Part shown: positions 56,053 to 64,000 of the stretch, piece by piece
How positions within the stretch are numbered: the first letter of the stretch is position 1
Layout: each line of letters opens with the position of its first letter
DNA from: Flavobacteriaceae bacterium MAR_2009_75
GTDB taxonomy: Bacteria; Bacteroidota; Bacteroidia; Flavobacteriales; Flavobacteriaceae
Assembly (NCBI GenBank): GCA_002813285.1
Contig: PHTZ01000001.1
Coordinates: forward strand, 1,549,501 to 1,613,500
Reading direction: 5' to 3'
Length of the DNA: 64,000 nucleotides
Program-made: the position numbers and the translations under genes
Notes under the pieces: generated by a model
The model's input: only the letters and a program-made list of their open reading frames with translations
What the model was told of the DNA's origin: nothing
Databases searched by the model: none

Positions 56053-56114
56053 CCTAGCTTTCAGTTTTAATTCCTTTACAAAAGTGAGGGCAAATTCTCA
56101 ACATTGAATAAGCA

Positions 56115-56975
56115 CTATTTTTTATCATCGGTACTGGTAGGCTTATGTGTCTTAAGCCATTCTTGACCTTCTTTTGTCAAGAAAAAATCCATCCACATAT
56201 AATTCATTCTCTTATTATCATGCACCGTAACACCATGGCTGGAGCCAATAGGAATATGTAACAATGAGTATTGCTTTAATTCTGTTGAGACATCATCTGC
56301 ATGCACGATAATATCATTATCTGACAGACCTAAAAAAAGTTGGTCTAGCATCGGGTGCTCATGAGCACCAACTTTATCCGGCCCCATGGCCTCGACCGTA
56401 CCCAATGAAACCCTAGGAACAATATCAGCCGGAAGCACCGTTCTACTAGTAGTGTTAGGGCTCTTTATTTTTTCGGTATATGGTTCGCAATCTACGAATC
56501 TTGTGTAGAAAAGGTCATATTTGTTCTTCTCCGGAAAATTCTTCAAATCTTCTAGGTCTTGTTTCGACAACTTCTTGGTAAACTGTAAAAAATGTAGTTG
56601 TTCGTTCTCTGGCACTTGTATTTTAATACTATTACTTCCGTTCATAGGTATGGCAATAGATTCAGGTGCAACATCTTGAATTATTGTATCTGTTTTTATA
56701 GTTGCGTTGCCGGTCATAAACAAAAACATCGTTACATTTTCATCTGTTAGACTGATTGTTTTTGTCGTCGGCCCCTGATAGGCAATATGCTCGATTTTCG
56801 TTTCGGCTATTTCACCCTTCAACAACTCTTCTGTAAAAACGGACTCTCCATCTGGCATCACCATATTCATATCTTGAACGACTATTTCAGGTGAACTGTT
56901 GCAGGATGAAAAAAGAATACCAAATACAAAACATAGACTAATGAAGTAATTTTTAAAAATTTGAAAACTGTTCAT
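56115..56975 (-). CDS. Bicupin lipoprotein with KdgF-like metal site
   Basis: A 286-residue lipoprotein (FSSC, Cys25) with two cupin-like halves. The C-terminal half holds the metal-binding pattern HEHPMLDQ (His205, His207, Gln212) and a fourth ligand His247 (IGSSHGVTVH). The HxHx4Q...H pattern is that of KdgF, the small cytoplasmic cupin that converts 4,5-unsaturated uronate to its linear keto form. The N-terminal half lacks these residues and is probably structural. The signal and lipid anchor put this protein outside the cytoplasm, unlike KdgF. It lies directly behind the PL6 lyase gene (21 bp), so acting on the lyase product is plausible. Alternative: a glycan-binding cupin. Confidence 0.7.
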   Translation of the reverse strand: MNSFQIFKNYFISLCFVFGILFSSCNSSPEIVVQDMNMVMPDGESVFTEELLKGEIAETKIEHIAYQGPTTKTISLTDENVTMFLFMTGNATIKTDTIIQDVAPESIAIPMNGSNSIKIQVPENEQLHFLQFTKKLSKQDLEDLKNFPEKNKYDLFYTRFVDCEPYTEKIKSPNTTSRTVLPADIVPRVSLGTVEAMGPDKVGAHEHPMLDQLFLGLSDNDIIVHADDVSTELKQYSLLHIPIGSSHGVTVHDNKRMNYMWMDFFLTKEGQEWLKTHKPTSTDDKK

Positions 56976-56996
56976 GGTTTAAACTTTTTGATATCG

Positions 56997-59318
56997 TTAA
57001 TACAACAATTTCAACTCAATATTCTGTTGCACTTCAATTTTTCCCGAGTTCGAAATTTCATTACCGGAATGGGTATTGTTTTTGGCACCCCATAACAACG
57101 CCACTAATTTCACTTGGTTGTTTTGAAAAGTATTATCCTCTAAATTCACATTTATAATACCTGGTGTTTTAATCAATGTAGAACTTTTATCGCTACTTCC
57201 ACTAGCCGTGAATGTTGAGTTTTTCACTGTTAAGTAACCGCCGATAGTAGACTCGTCATATCCGCCACGGTAAAAATGAATTACATTTTGGTCTACATTT
57301 TTAAACTCGCAAGAATCGAAAGTTACCATCTCAGCGTTATAGTTGCCTTTTTCCTCAGCTGCGAGAACAAATCCGTTTTTACAATTTTGAATTAAAGAGT
57401 TTTTGAAATCAAGGGAATCGGCGAAGGAACCCGTAGTAGCTTTCAATACATATTCAAAATCTTCAATGACACAATTTTCGATGTCTAAGTTATATGCGGA
57501 TGACATATTTTTCTCCAGTGGGGCAAAAGCCAATTGATTCTCTTGACCCGTAAGTGTAACATTATTCATATGCAACACTCCTGTTGGATTCATTTGGAAG
57601 GCAGGCGTATTTTCTTTTCCCTCATATACTATTTGCACCTTATCATTTGACTTACTGCGAATGGTGATGTTTTTGTCAATTTTAAGGGAAGTTTTCAAAG
57701 TATAAACCTCATCAGAAAGTTCAACAACATCTCCATCTTTAGCCTGAGTAATAGTATTTTGCAGTTCACCCTCCGCCGATGTAGCACTCAATATATTCGG
57801 TTCGGAAGCCTCTTTATCGGGAGAAAACCATTCTGGGCCATACTTAGTTCTATCAATTTCATAGTTATTGGCCCTAGACAAATCAGCTATCGCCCCCACT
57901 CTATTTTTATCACCTCTTGATGAACCAAAAAGATCTTTTTCTATTCTTTTAAAATCATAACCATCGAATACTTCGGCGAGTATATCGTCTTGCCCCTCTT
58001 CAGGAACGAACAACCATTCGTTTACCTGCTTAACTTTGACCTCTTCATTCTGTAAAGATTCAAATTGATTAAATGCACTGCCATAATTATCAAGAATATT
58101 ATTTTCGAAAAGAACACCATTAATATCATCATGATTTACTACTGGCGACTTATCTGCTTTGGTATTGTAAATAAAGTTATTGGCAATGGTGGTGCGAATT
58201 GGAGGGGCCGAACGAATTTCACTTGCGGGAAGCACATCGGCACTCGCTTTGTTTTGCCCAACCCCAATTTGCCAAGGTGATAAACAGTCGACCCAAGTAT
58301 TATACGCAACTACCGCATCTGTAACTTGCTTATAACGATTTAATGATGATTTCGGGATACCGTTCATAACAGCCAGTGAACTTCTGAACTCCTCGCCCCT
58401 GATTTTATAGAAATAGTTATTGGTGATCCAATGCCCGGTATTGACCAACCTAATGCCGCCATAGAAGTTAGAATCATCGCCACCGATGAAAATATTACCA
58501 TCTACAGTGGCATAATCGGCATGTCTTAGTACCAGTGAGCCTTCACATTTATAAAATATGTTGTTGGTAAACGAGTTAAAATTCGTCTTATCTGAAATAA
58601 TCTCTACCTCCCCATTACAGGCCTCAAAAAAATTATTGGAAACGTTCACGTAACCTGGCGTCATTGAGGTTTCACTACCGCCTGTTCTTAAAGTCTCCGC
58701 TCTTGGACCGCCCTTTCTTGGTCTTGGGCCAAAATAATTATTTACAATTTGATGATGATTGTTCGTGTTTTCATTACCGGTGTGATAGACCATTAATGTA
58801 ACCCCATCATTTGATTTACCTGCAATATAACTATGGTCGAGCTGATTGTGTTTTCCGTAAAACTCGACCCACCTATCATTTTCCCATCTATTTGGTCGAG
58901 TAAAGCCATCAATAACACAACTGGTCACCCTAGAGTTATTCGCTATACTGTCTTTGCCAATCTTAAATCGGATAATACCTTTTTCCGGTGAATATCCATT
59001 TCGAAAATAAAGTCCGTTGACAACTATATATTCACCCCCTAAGTGAAGATTTGACTGCCCTTCAAAAAAGACTTTTCCCGGTGTTTCGGCCCGTAAGGTT
59101 ATAGGCTTGTTCTCTGTACCCAAACCGTATAGCTTCATTTGAACATCTTTATAAACTCCATTAGCTATAACGATTTCGCTACCAGGCTCAACTTCACTTA
59201 ATGCCTGCGTTAGCTCATCGCTATTTTTGACTAAAACCCCTGTAGATGCCGATTTTTCACCACATGAAAACAATAGCAGAAAAATTGCTAGAGCCATTAA
59301 TTTATCTTGAATTCTCAT
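56997..59318 (-). CDS. PL6 alginate lyase, two-domain lipoprotein
   Basis: A 773-residue lipoprotein (LFSC, Cys19). The N-terminal part (about residues 27-490) is a right-handed beta-helix of polysaccharide lyase family 6 (chondroitinase-B-like), with the catalytic Lys244 (EIISDKTNF) and Arg265 (LVLRHADY), 21 residues apart as in known PL6 alginate lyases, and calcium-site Glu in NGEVEI. The C-terminal part (about 510-773) is a second beta-helix, as in two-domain PL6 enzymes. It cuts alginate, often polyG or polyMG, by beta-elimination. Exo- versus endo-action cannot be told. It lies between the KDPG aldolase and cupin genes, in one transcript. Confidence 0.92.
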   Translation of the reverse strand: MRIQDKLMALAIFLLLFSCGEKSASTGVLVKNSDELTQALSEVEPGSEIVIANGVYKDVQMKLYGLGTENKPITLRAETPGKVFFEGQSNLHLGGEYIVVNGLYFRNGYSPEKGIIRFKIGKDSIANNSRVTSCVIDGFTRPNRWENDRWVEFYGKHNQLDHSYIAGKSNDGVTLMVYHTGNENTNNHHQIVNNYFGPRPRKGGPRAETLRTGGSETSMTPGYVNVSNNFFEACNGEVEIISDKTNFNSFTNNIFYKCEGSLVLRHADYATVDGNIFIGGDDSNFYGGIRLVNTGHWITNNYFYKIRGEEFRSSLAVMNGIPKSSLNRYKQVTDAVVAYNTWVDCLSPWQIGVGQNKASADVLPASEIRSAPPIRTTIANNFIYNTKADKSPVVNHDDINGVLFENNILDNYGSAFNQFESLQNEEVKVKQVNEWLFVPEEGQDDILAEVFDGYDFKRIEKDLFGSSRGDKNRVGAIADLSRANNYEIDRTKYGPEWFSPDKEASEPNILSATSAEGELQNTITQAKDGDVVELSDEVYTLKTSLKIDKNITIRSKSNDKVQIVYEGKENTPAFQMNPTGVLHMNNVTLTGQENQLAFAPLEKNMSSAYNLDIENCVIEDFEYVLKATTGSFADSLDFKNSLIQNCKNGFVLAAEEKGNYNAEMVTFDSCEFKNVDQNVIHFYRGGYDESTIGGYLTVKNSTFTASGSSDKSSTLIKTPGIINVNLEDNTFQNNQVKLVALLWGAKNNTHSGNEISNSGKIEVQQNIELKLLY

Positions 59319-59341
59319 TTCTTAAGAGTTTTAATCTAGTT

Positions 59342-60007
59342 CTACTTTATTTTTTGAATGGTATTCAAAGTACTTTCAACAAGCACTTTTAAACCATTAA
59401 AGTCTTGTGCTTTCAGAATTTCTTTGGAGATGAGTTTAGACCCCATTCCAACACAGGTAACGCCTGCATCGAACCAACCTTTTAAATTTTCTTCATCTGT
59501 GCTCACCCCACCGGTCGGCATGATACTTGTCCACGGTTGTGGCCCTTTTATTGCTTTTACAAATCCGGGACCGTAGGTAGAACCAGGAAAAAGTTTCACC
59601 ACTTCACAACCGAGCTCTTCAGCAGCATTAATTTCAGTGAGAGAACCGCAGCCAGGTGACCATAATACTTTTCTACGATTGCAGACCTTGGCGATATCTT
59701 CCCTTAAAGATGGGGTTACAATGAAGTTTGCGCCCATCTGCATGAACATTGAAGCTGCACCTGCATCGGTTATCGAACCTACACCCATAATCATACCCGG
59801 AAGTTCTTTTACTGCGTATTTGTTCAGTTCTAAAAATACCTCATAAGCAAAATCGCCTCTTGCCGTAAATTCCATTAATCGTGCACCGCCATCAAAACAG
59901 GCTTTAAGCACCTTCTTTCCCAAAGCTATATCAGGGTGGTAAAAGAGAGGTACCATTCCTGTATCTTTCATTGTATTTACTACTTCAATTCTTGAATATT
60001 GTGCCAT
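59342..60007 (-). CDS. eda: KDPG aldolase (2-dehydro-3-deoxy-phosphogluconate aldolase)
   Basis: A 221-residue class I aldolase. The Schiff-base lysine is in EVVKLFPGST (Lys138), the catalytic glutamate in LMEFTARGD (Glu46), and the phosphate-binding loop in PTGGVSTDE. It splits KDPG to pyruvate and glyceraldehyde-3-phosphate, the last step of the alginate monomer route, in the cytoplasm. Six bp separate it from the phosphofructokinase gene. Some members also cleave 4-hydroxy-2-oxoglutarate. Confidence 0.92.
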   Translation of the reverse strand: MAQYSRIEVVNTMKDTGMVPLFYHPDIALGKKVLKACFDGGARLMEFTARGDFAYEVFLELNKYAVKELPGMIMGVGSITDAGAASMFMQMGANFIVTPSLREDIAKVCNRRKVLWSPGCGSLTEINAAEELGCEVVKLFPGSTYGPGFVKAIKGPQPWTSIMPTGGVSTDEENLKGWFDAGVTCVGMGSKLISKEILKAQDFNGLKVLVESTLNTIQKIK

Positions 60008-60013
60008 GATCAG

Positions 60014-61237
60014 CTACGCTCTATTTAAAATCTTATTAAAATCATATTTCTCAGGATGGTCTAGATATGCTTTTGCACGGTCATAGTCCGATTCGGTCAA
60101 GTAATTCAAATTTTGAAAGCAGAGTCTAGCAAATTCCGAATTGATATCTACTAATCTAGGTTCAATTTTACCTTCTTCATTTTGAAGATCGGTCAAGAAA
60201 AGGGGGGTTACTTCTCCACGTGAATTCGCGGTTACTATACATCCACTTAACCCCTCATCAAACAATTTCTTAACCCCGATACCGAGTAGGGTACATAAAG
60301 TCAGATCGAAACCGATGGGCCTGCAACACCGCAATTCATAACCCAATTCGACCGGTCTACTTTTTATTGTTATACCTAGTTCTTTTAAACGTGCCTGAAC
60401 CAGTACATTAAAAATATGGGATTTGCTCACATTACCCAATTCAGGGTGACCATGATCATCGTAGGTGAAATTGATACCACAATTATCAAGTTCTGATTTT
60501 GGCATGATATGAAAAACCCCTTCACTGACCAAGGCAACACCATAATTGACATTCTCAATTTTTCGTTTTACCATCGATGAGATAATCAAATGAACTACCT
60601 TGTCGAAAGTAATATTGGTCTTGTCAAACATTTCAGGTATTACCATCATAGGAAAATGGCAACTAGTGGCGATACCGAATGCCAAGTGCCCCGCTGATCT
60701 ACCCATAGTAGACATAACGAACCAGTTATTACTAGTACGGGAATCTTCATAAGTAGTATTACCTATGCGCACCCCTTCATCTTTTGCCGAATGAAAACCG
60801 AACGTGGGGTTTCTATCTGGTAACGGAAGATCATTATCGATAGTTTTGGGTACATGAATATTTGCTATGGCAATATTCTCTTTAGCTAGATAGGCCGTAA
60901 TTCTATTGGCTGAAGAGGCAGTATCATCGCCACCGATACTTACCATTAACTTGACATTATTATCTAAGAACAAACGAGTATTCAACTTTTCGTTCTTAGG
61001 CTTAAAACGGCTCATAATCAAAGTAGAGCCCCCGCGACTAAAAATACGATCCGCATGAGCGAAATCGAACTCTTTAATTTGTGGTTCTTCTGAAAAAATG
61101 CCCTTAAAACCTTCATGTAGACCCAATACACGATAACCGTCTTTTAAAAAAATTTTGGCTACGGTACTTATAACCGCGTTGATACCGGGGGCTGGGCCCC
61201 CACCACAGAAAATTAATATAGATTTTTTCGAACTCAT
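60014..61237 (-). CDS. 6-phosphofructokinase, residues of the PPi-dependent type
   Basis: A 407-residue PFK-A family protein: N-terminal GGGPAPGINAVI, SRGGSTLIMSR, the diagnostic GGDD (Asp104, Asp105) and PKTIDND (Lys131, Asp134), then MGRSAGHLA. ATP-dependent enzymes have GGDG and usually a glycine in place of the lysine; Asp and Lys at these places mark PPi-dependent enzymes, which work in both directions. In an alginate operon, where the products are pyruvate and triose phosphate, the fructose-1,6-bisphosphate to fructose-6-phosphate direction would be useful. The phosphoryl donor is a prediction from two residues. It lies 6 bp from each neighbour. Confidence 0.88.
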   Translation of the reverse strand: MSSKKSILIFCGGGPAPGINAVISTVAKIFLKDGYRVLGLHEGFKGIFSEEPQIKEFDFAHADRIFSRGGSTLIMSRFKPKNEKLNTRLFLDNNVKLMVSIGGDDTASSANRITAYLAKENIAIANIHVPKTIDNDLPLPDRNPTFGFHSAKDEGVRIGNTTYEDSRTSNNWFVMSTMGRSAGHLAFGIATSCHFPMMVIPEMFDKTNITFDKVVHLIISSMVKRKIENVNYGVALVSEGVFHIMPKSELDNCGINFTYDDHGHPELGNVSKSHIFNVLVQARLKELGITIKSRPVELGYELRCCRPIGFDLTLCTLLGIGVKKLFDEGLSGCIVTANSRGEVTPLFLTDLQNEEGKIEPRLVDINSEFARLCFQNLNYLTESDYDRAKAYLDHPEKYDFNKILNRA

Positions 61238-61243
61238 GGCGTT

Positions 61244-62284
61244 TTATCTCGCTACCCTTCCAGAGGCATCTCCACTCATTAACTTTTCAACCTCAGCTAC
61301 TGTAGCCAAGTTGGCGTCACCTTTAATGGTATGCTTAAGGCACGAGGCGGCCACTGCGAAGTTCAAAGCATTCTGATCGTCTTCAGGGTACTTCAATAAC
61401 CCATAAATCAATCCGCCCATAAACGAGTCGCCTCCCCCTACACGGTCAACGATATCTGTTATCTGATATTGGGGAGATTCGTACATGTTCTCACCATCGT
61501 ATAGCACACCGGCCCAGGTATTATGAGAGGCACTAATAGAACCTCTCAACGTTGTGATCACTTTTTTGGCCTTCGGGAATTTCTTCATCATCTGTTTACA
61601 AACCGAAAGAAAAGCCTCCGCTTTTACATCGTGACCATGTTTATGAACATCTAGACCTTCGGGATGAATGCCAAAATGCTTTTCAGCATCTTCTTCATTA
61701 CCCAAAACAATATCGCAATATGCTGTAAGCTCGGTCATAATCGCTTCTCGGTCACCACCATAATTCCAAAGTTTAGCACGGTAGTTCAAGTCCGTAGAAA
61801 TTGTGATTCCTCTCTCGCTGGCAGCTTTTACGGCTTCAAGACAAGCATCTGCCGCACCTTGTGAAATGGCAGGCGTAATACCTGTCCAGTGAAACCACTC
61901 AACTCCCTCAAAAACATTGTCCCAATCGACCATTCCCTTTTCAATTTCCGCCATGGCGGAATGGGCTCTGTCATAGACTACCTTACTTCCTCTCGATACG
62001 GCCCCGGTCTCCAAGAAATAAATTCCTAGACGGTCGCCTCCATAGATAATTTTATCGACACCTACGCCTCTTTTTCGCATTTCCATCATGGCACATTCGC
62101 CAATATCATTCTTTGGCAAACGCGTCACAAAATCTACGGGAACGCCATAATTGGCAAGCGATACGGCTACATTCGACTCTCCGCCTCCATATATAACATC
62201 AAAAGAATTGGATTGAGAAAATCTTAAAAATCCCTGAGGAGCCAACCTCAACATTATCTCACCGAAGGTTACTACTTTTTTCAT
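61244..62284 (-). CDS. kdgK: 2-keto-3-deoxygluconate (KDG) kinase
   Basis: A 346-residue PfkB-family kinase with YGGGESNVA, WFHWTGITPAIS, the KDG-kinase motif TDLNYRAKLW (Tyr168, Arg169), NEED at 196-199 and the catalytic base in DRVGGGDSFMGG (Asp286). It phosphorylates KDG to KDPG between the SDR and Eda steps. All motifs are intact here, in contrast to the paralogue at 55048-56052, so this is the likely working kinase. It is 6 bp upstream of the PFK gene and 44 bp behind the SDR gene. Confidence 0.92.
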   Translation of the reverse strand: MKKVVTFGEIMLRLAPQGFLRFSQSNSFDVIYGGGESNVAVSLANYGVPVDFVTRLPKNDIGECAMMEMRKRGVGVDKIIYGGDRLGIYFLETGAVSRGSKVVYDRAHSAMAEIEKGMVDWDNVFEGVEWFHWTGITPAISQGAADACLEAVKAASERGITISTDLNYRAKLWNYGGDREAIMTELTAYCDIVLGNEEDAEKHFGIHPEGLDVHKHGHDVKAEAFLSVCKQMMKKFPKAKKVITTLRGSISASHNTWAGVLYDGENMYESPQYQITDIVDRVGGGDSFMGGLIYGLLKYPEDDQNALNFAVAASCLKHTIKGDANLATVAEVEKLMSGDASGRVAR

Positions 62285-62328
62285 TTCAAATGGTATTGCT
62301 CTATTATTGTTCGTTAGTTGCTCTTTAT

Positions 62329-63084
62329 TTAGATACCTAAAGCTTGCCCTCCGCCAATCTGAATAGTTTCAGCTGTAATAAACTTTGCATCGCTACTCGC
62401 TAAGAAAGATACCACACCGGCTACATCTTCGGGCTGACCTAATCTGCCTAGCATGATACTATTTGCCCAAGAAGCGAAAACTTCTGGTTTGGTCGCTTTG
62501 ATCTGAGCATGAAAAGGGGTGTCAATCGTACCGGGAGATACCGCATTTACCCTAATACCGTACTCCGCCAAATCTTTTGCCAAAGCTTTGGTGATGGTAT
62601 GAACACCGGCTTTAGATGTTCCATAGATTCCTGCTCCAGGCCCACCGGCTGTCCAAGCTGCGTTAGAAGTATAATTGATGATAGAAGCATCTTCTCCTTT
62701 TTTTAGAAAAGGAATTGCCGCCCTCGACGCAAAAAATGCCGAGTCGAGGTTTAATGCCATTACGGATCTATAAAATTCGGTAGTCATTTCTTCGAATCTT
62801 GATCTACCCCCTAGACCACCTGCATTGTTAACAAGGGTATCTATTTTACCATATTTCTCGCCGATTGCCTTTATATTCTTGGTAACGGCTTCTTCATTGG
62901 TAACATCGAAACCATAATATTCGGCCGTTACGCCTGCTTCGGTAAGTTCTTTTACTCTCTCCGCACCTGCTTCATCATCTATGCCATTAAGAATAACGGT
63001 GTACCCATCTTTTCCTAATCTTTTCGCTACGGCAAATCCGATACCTCCGGTCGCTCCTGTTATCACTGCTACTTTTGCTTTCAT
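62329..63084 (-). CDS. SDR-family oxidoreductase, probable DEH reductase
   Basis: A 251-residue classical short-chain dehydrogenase: cofactor loop TGATGGIG (residues 9-16), NNAG (86-89), catalytic Ser140, Tyr154 and Lys158 (YGTSK). In alginate operons such an SDR reduces 4-deoxy-L-erythro-5-hexoseulose uronate (DEH) to KDG. Its place between transporter and KDG kinase fits exactly. A role as 2-keto-3-deoxy-L-fuconate dehydrogenase for the fucose route of the same window is possible but the context is weaker. Confidence 0.85.
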   Translation of the reverse strand: MKAKVAVITGATGGIGFAVAKRLGKDGYTVILNGIDDEAGAERVKELTEAGVTAEYYGFDVTNEEAVTKNIKAIGEKYGKIDTLVNNAGGLGGRSRFEEMTTEFYRSVMALNLDSAFFASRAAIPFLKKGEDASIINYTSNAAWTAGGPGAGIYGTSKAGVHTITKALAKDLAEYGIRVNAVSPGTIDTPFHAQIKATKPEVFASWANSIMLGRLGQPEDVAGVVSFLASSDAKFITAETIQIGGGQALGI

Positions 63085-63113
63085 CTTACTATTGTTAATG
63101 TTTATTATCTTAT

Positions 63114-64000
63114 TTATACTGATTCAATTTCTACTGGTCTTATTCTTTTGATTAATGCATAAATCGACAATACCGCCAATGGGGCCAATACTGCAATCAC
63201 GATAAATGCCGGAGTATACGATACGGATGCTATCATTGGAATCAATGAATTCATAATGATTACAGAGACCGCCGCGACCGTACCTGCCAAGCCCGCCAAA
63301 GTACCTACTGACGGCCCTCGGAAGAGATCACTTGAAATCGTCTGAATATTGCCGATGGCAAACTGGAAGCCAAACAGCACCACGGCGACGATATAGATAA
63401 AGGTCATCGGGTTGTTTTCGGTCACCAAAAAGATTATTCCCAATAAGCCTGAGAAAATTAATGCCCCGCCAATAGTTATCGTAATCTTTCTTGCAGCATC
63501 TACTGTTTTTGTCTCCATTAGTTTACCGCTGTACCAACCACCGATGATACTACCGGCCATACCGCCCAAGTACGATATCCAAATTGTAGATCCGATTTCT
63601 TCTATACTAAAACCGAATTTAGAGTTTAGGTAAAGTGGCATCCACCCCACAAAAAGCCACCATATCGGTTCAATAAAAAAGCGCGACATGAGTACGCCCC
63701 ATGATTCTTTGTAACTCAAAATTTTTGCTACGGAAAGCCCTTTCTCTTTATCTTCGATCGTCGGGTCTAAAACAATTTTATCCGCAAGGATCAATTTCTG
63801 CTCTTCTTCCGTTATCCATGGATGCCTTTCTGGTTTTGCTTTATTAATGAACAACCACGGAATTACCCATAGCAAACCGATAGCACCAATAATTATGAAG
63901 GTGGAGCGCCACCCGAAGTGACTATATAAATAGGCAATCAAAACAGGTGCGATAACACTGCCCAATGATGCGCCCGCATTAAAAATACCTTGGGCGATAG
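63114..64000 (-). CDS. MFS transporter, hexuronate/anion:cation symporter type, N-terminus outside the window
   Basis: The frame stays open through the window edge: upstream of the TTG at 63965 it reads AQGIFNAGASLGSVIAP, the conserved loop after helix 4 in ACS-family symporters, so the gene begins beyond 64000. About 295 residues are visible with eight or so membrane helices, the central loop (WITEEEQKLILAD), and FGWRSTFIIIGAIGLLWVIPW. ACS members carry hexuronates and similar acids with protons. As first visible gene of the alginate operon, 29 bp before the SDR, it likely imports DEH or unsaturated uronates from the periplasm. Confidence 0.88.
   Translation of the reverse strand, partial: IAQGIFNAGASLGSVIAPVLIAYLYSHFGWRSTFIIIGAIGLLWVIPWLFINKAKPERHPWITEEEQKLILADKIVLDPTIEDKEKGLSVAKILSYKESWGVLMSRFFIEPIWWLFVGWMPLYLNSKFGFSIEEIGSTIWISYLGGMAGSIIGGWYSGKLMETKTVDAARKITITIGGALIFSGLLGIIFLVTENNPMTFIYIVAVVLFGFQFAIGNIQTISSDLFRGPSVGTLAGLAGTVAAVSVIIMNSLIPMIASVSYTPAFIVIAVLAPLAVLSIYALIKRIRPVEIESV

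Noticed and set aside
62329-63084. The SDR as the missing 2-keto-3-deoxy-L-fuconate dehydrogenase
   Set aside because: It sits between a hexuronate-type transporter and KDG kinase, so DEH reductase is the better call.
1-64000. Search by eye for tRNA, rRNA, CRISPR arrays, transposases or phage genes
   Set aside because: None seen. Gaps between genes are all below 300 bp and contain no conserved RNA signature I can recognise.

Overview
The window looks like a piece of the chromosome of a marine, macroalgae-associated member of the Flavobacteriaceae (Zobellia/Maribacter-like). The evidence is three SusC/SusD pairs, many Bacteroidetes-type lipoproteins with short LxxC-type lipoboxes, moderately AT-rich DNA, A-rich leaders instead of strong Shine-Dalgarno sites, a TamL/TamB pair, and enzymes for brown-algal sugars. 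I found no tRNA, rRNA, insertion sequence, phage gene or CRISPR array. Genus level is inference only.

Layout. (1) 1-9.1 kb, housekeeping/envelope: the 3' part of a luciferase-like monooxygenase, an NmrA/QorB-like oxidoreductase, and on the minus strand tamB followed by the lipoprotein-type TamA homologue (TamL), overlapping by 4 bases. (2) 9.3-25.6 kb, plus strand, first polysaccharide utilisation locus (PUL): a SusR-like membrane regulator, then SusC, SusD, a lipoprotein with two LamG-like repeats, two tandem GH144-type enzymes (old name glycoamylase domain), a GH3 beta-glucosidase and a sulfatase. GH144 plus GH3 points to beta-1,2-glucan; the sulfatase at the end is unexplained. (3) 25.6-37.1 kb, minus strand, a fucose/fucoidan-type enzyme operon: L-fuconate dehydratase, a fumarylacetoacetate-hydrolase-family enzyme, GH29 fucosidase, a three-domain SGNH/alpha-beta-hydrolase/SGNH esterase, another GH29, an unassigned TIM-barrel hydrolase, and a third GH29 with binding modules. 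An AraC regulator lies just upstream. (4) 38.4-48.8 kb, plus strand, divergent from it: a second SusC/SusD pair, a small lipoprotein, a very large ThuA/sorbosone-dehydrogenase/PKD/cytochrome c fusion, and a nucleoside-hydrolase-like protein. A perfect 14-bp palindrome sits in the divergent promoter region. (5) 48.8-64 kb: a methyltransferase, a third SusC/SusD pair (minus), a divergent DeoR regulator, and an eight-gene minus-strand operon for alginate: MFS transporter, DEH reductase-type SDR, two KDG kinase paralogues, phosphofructokinase, KDPG aldolase, PL6 alginate lyase, and a cupin lipoprotein.

How it works together. The alginate block covers almost the whole route: PL6 cleaves the polymer, unsaturated uronate becomes DEH (possibly helped by the KdgF-like cupin), the transporter brings it in, the SDR reduces DEH to KDG, KdgK phosphorylates it and Eda splits KDPG to pyruvate and glyceraldehyde-3-phosphate. 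The phosphofructokinase has the residues of the PPi-dependent type and could run in the gluconeogenic direction. The fucose block removes acetyl and fucosyl groups and feeds L-fuconate into the non-phosphorylating route to pyruvate and lactate; the dehydrogenase and lactonase steps are not in the window. Alginate and fucoidan are both brown-algal wall polymers, so the right two thirds of the window form a brown-alga degradation island.

Both ends cut a gene: the monooxygenase at the left and the MFS transporter at the right. Several starts were revised from the sequence (18811, 9334, 47794) and one GTG start (33405) is forced by an in-frame stop just upstream.
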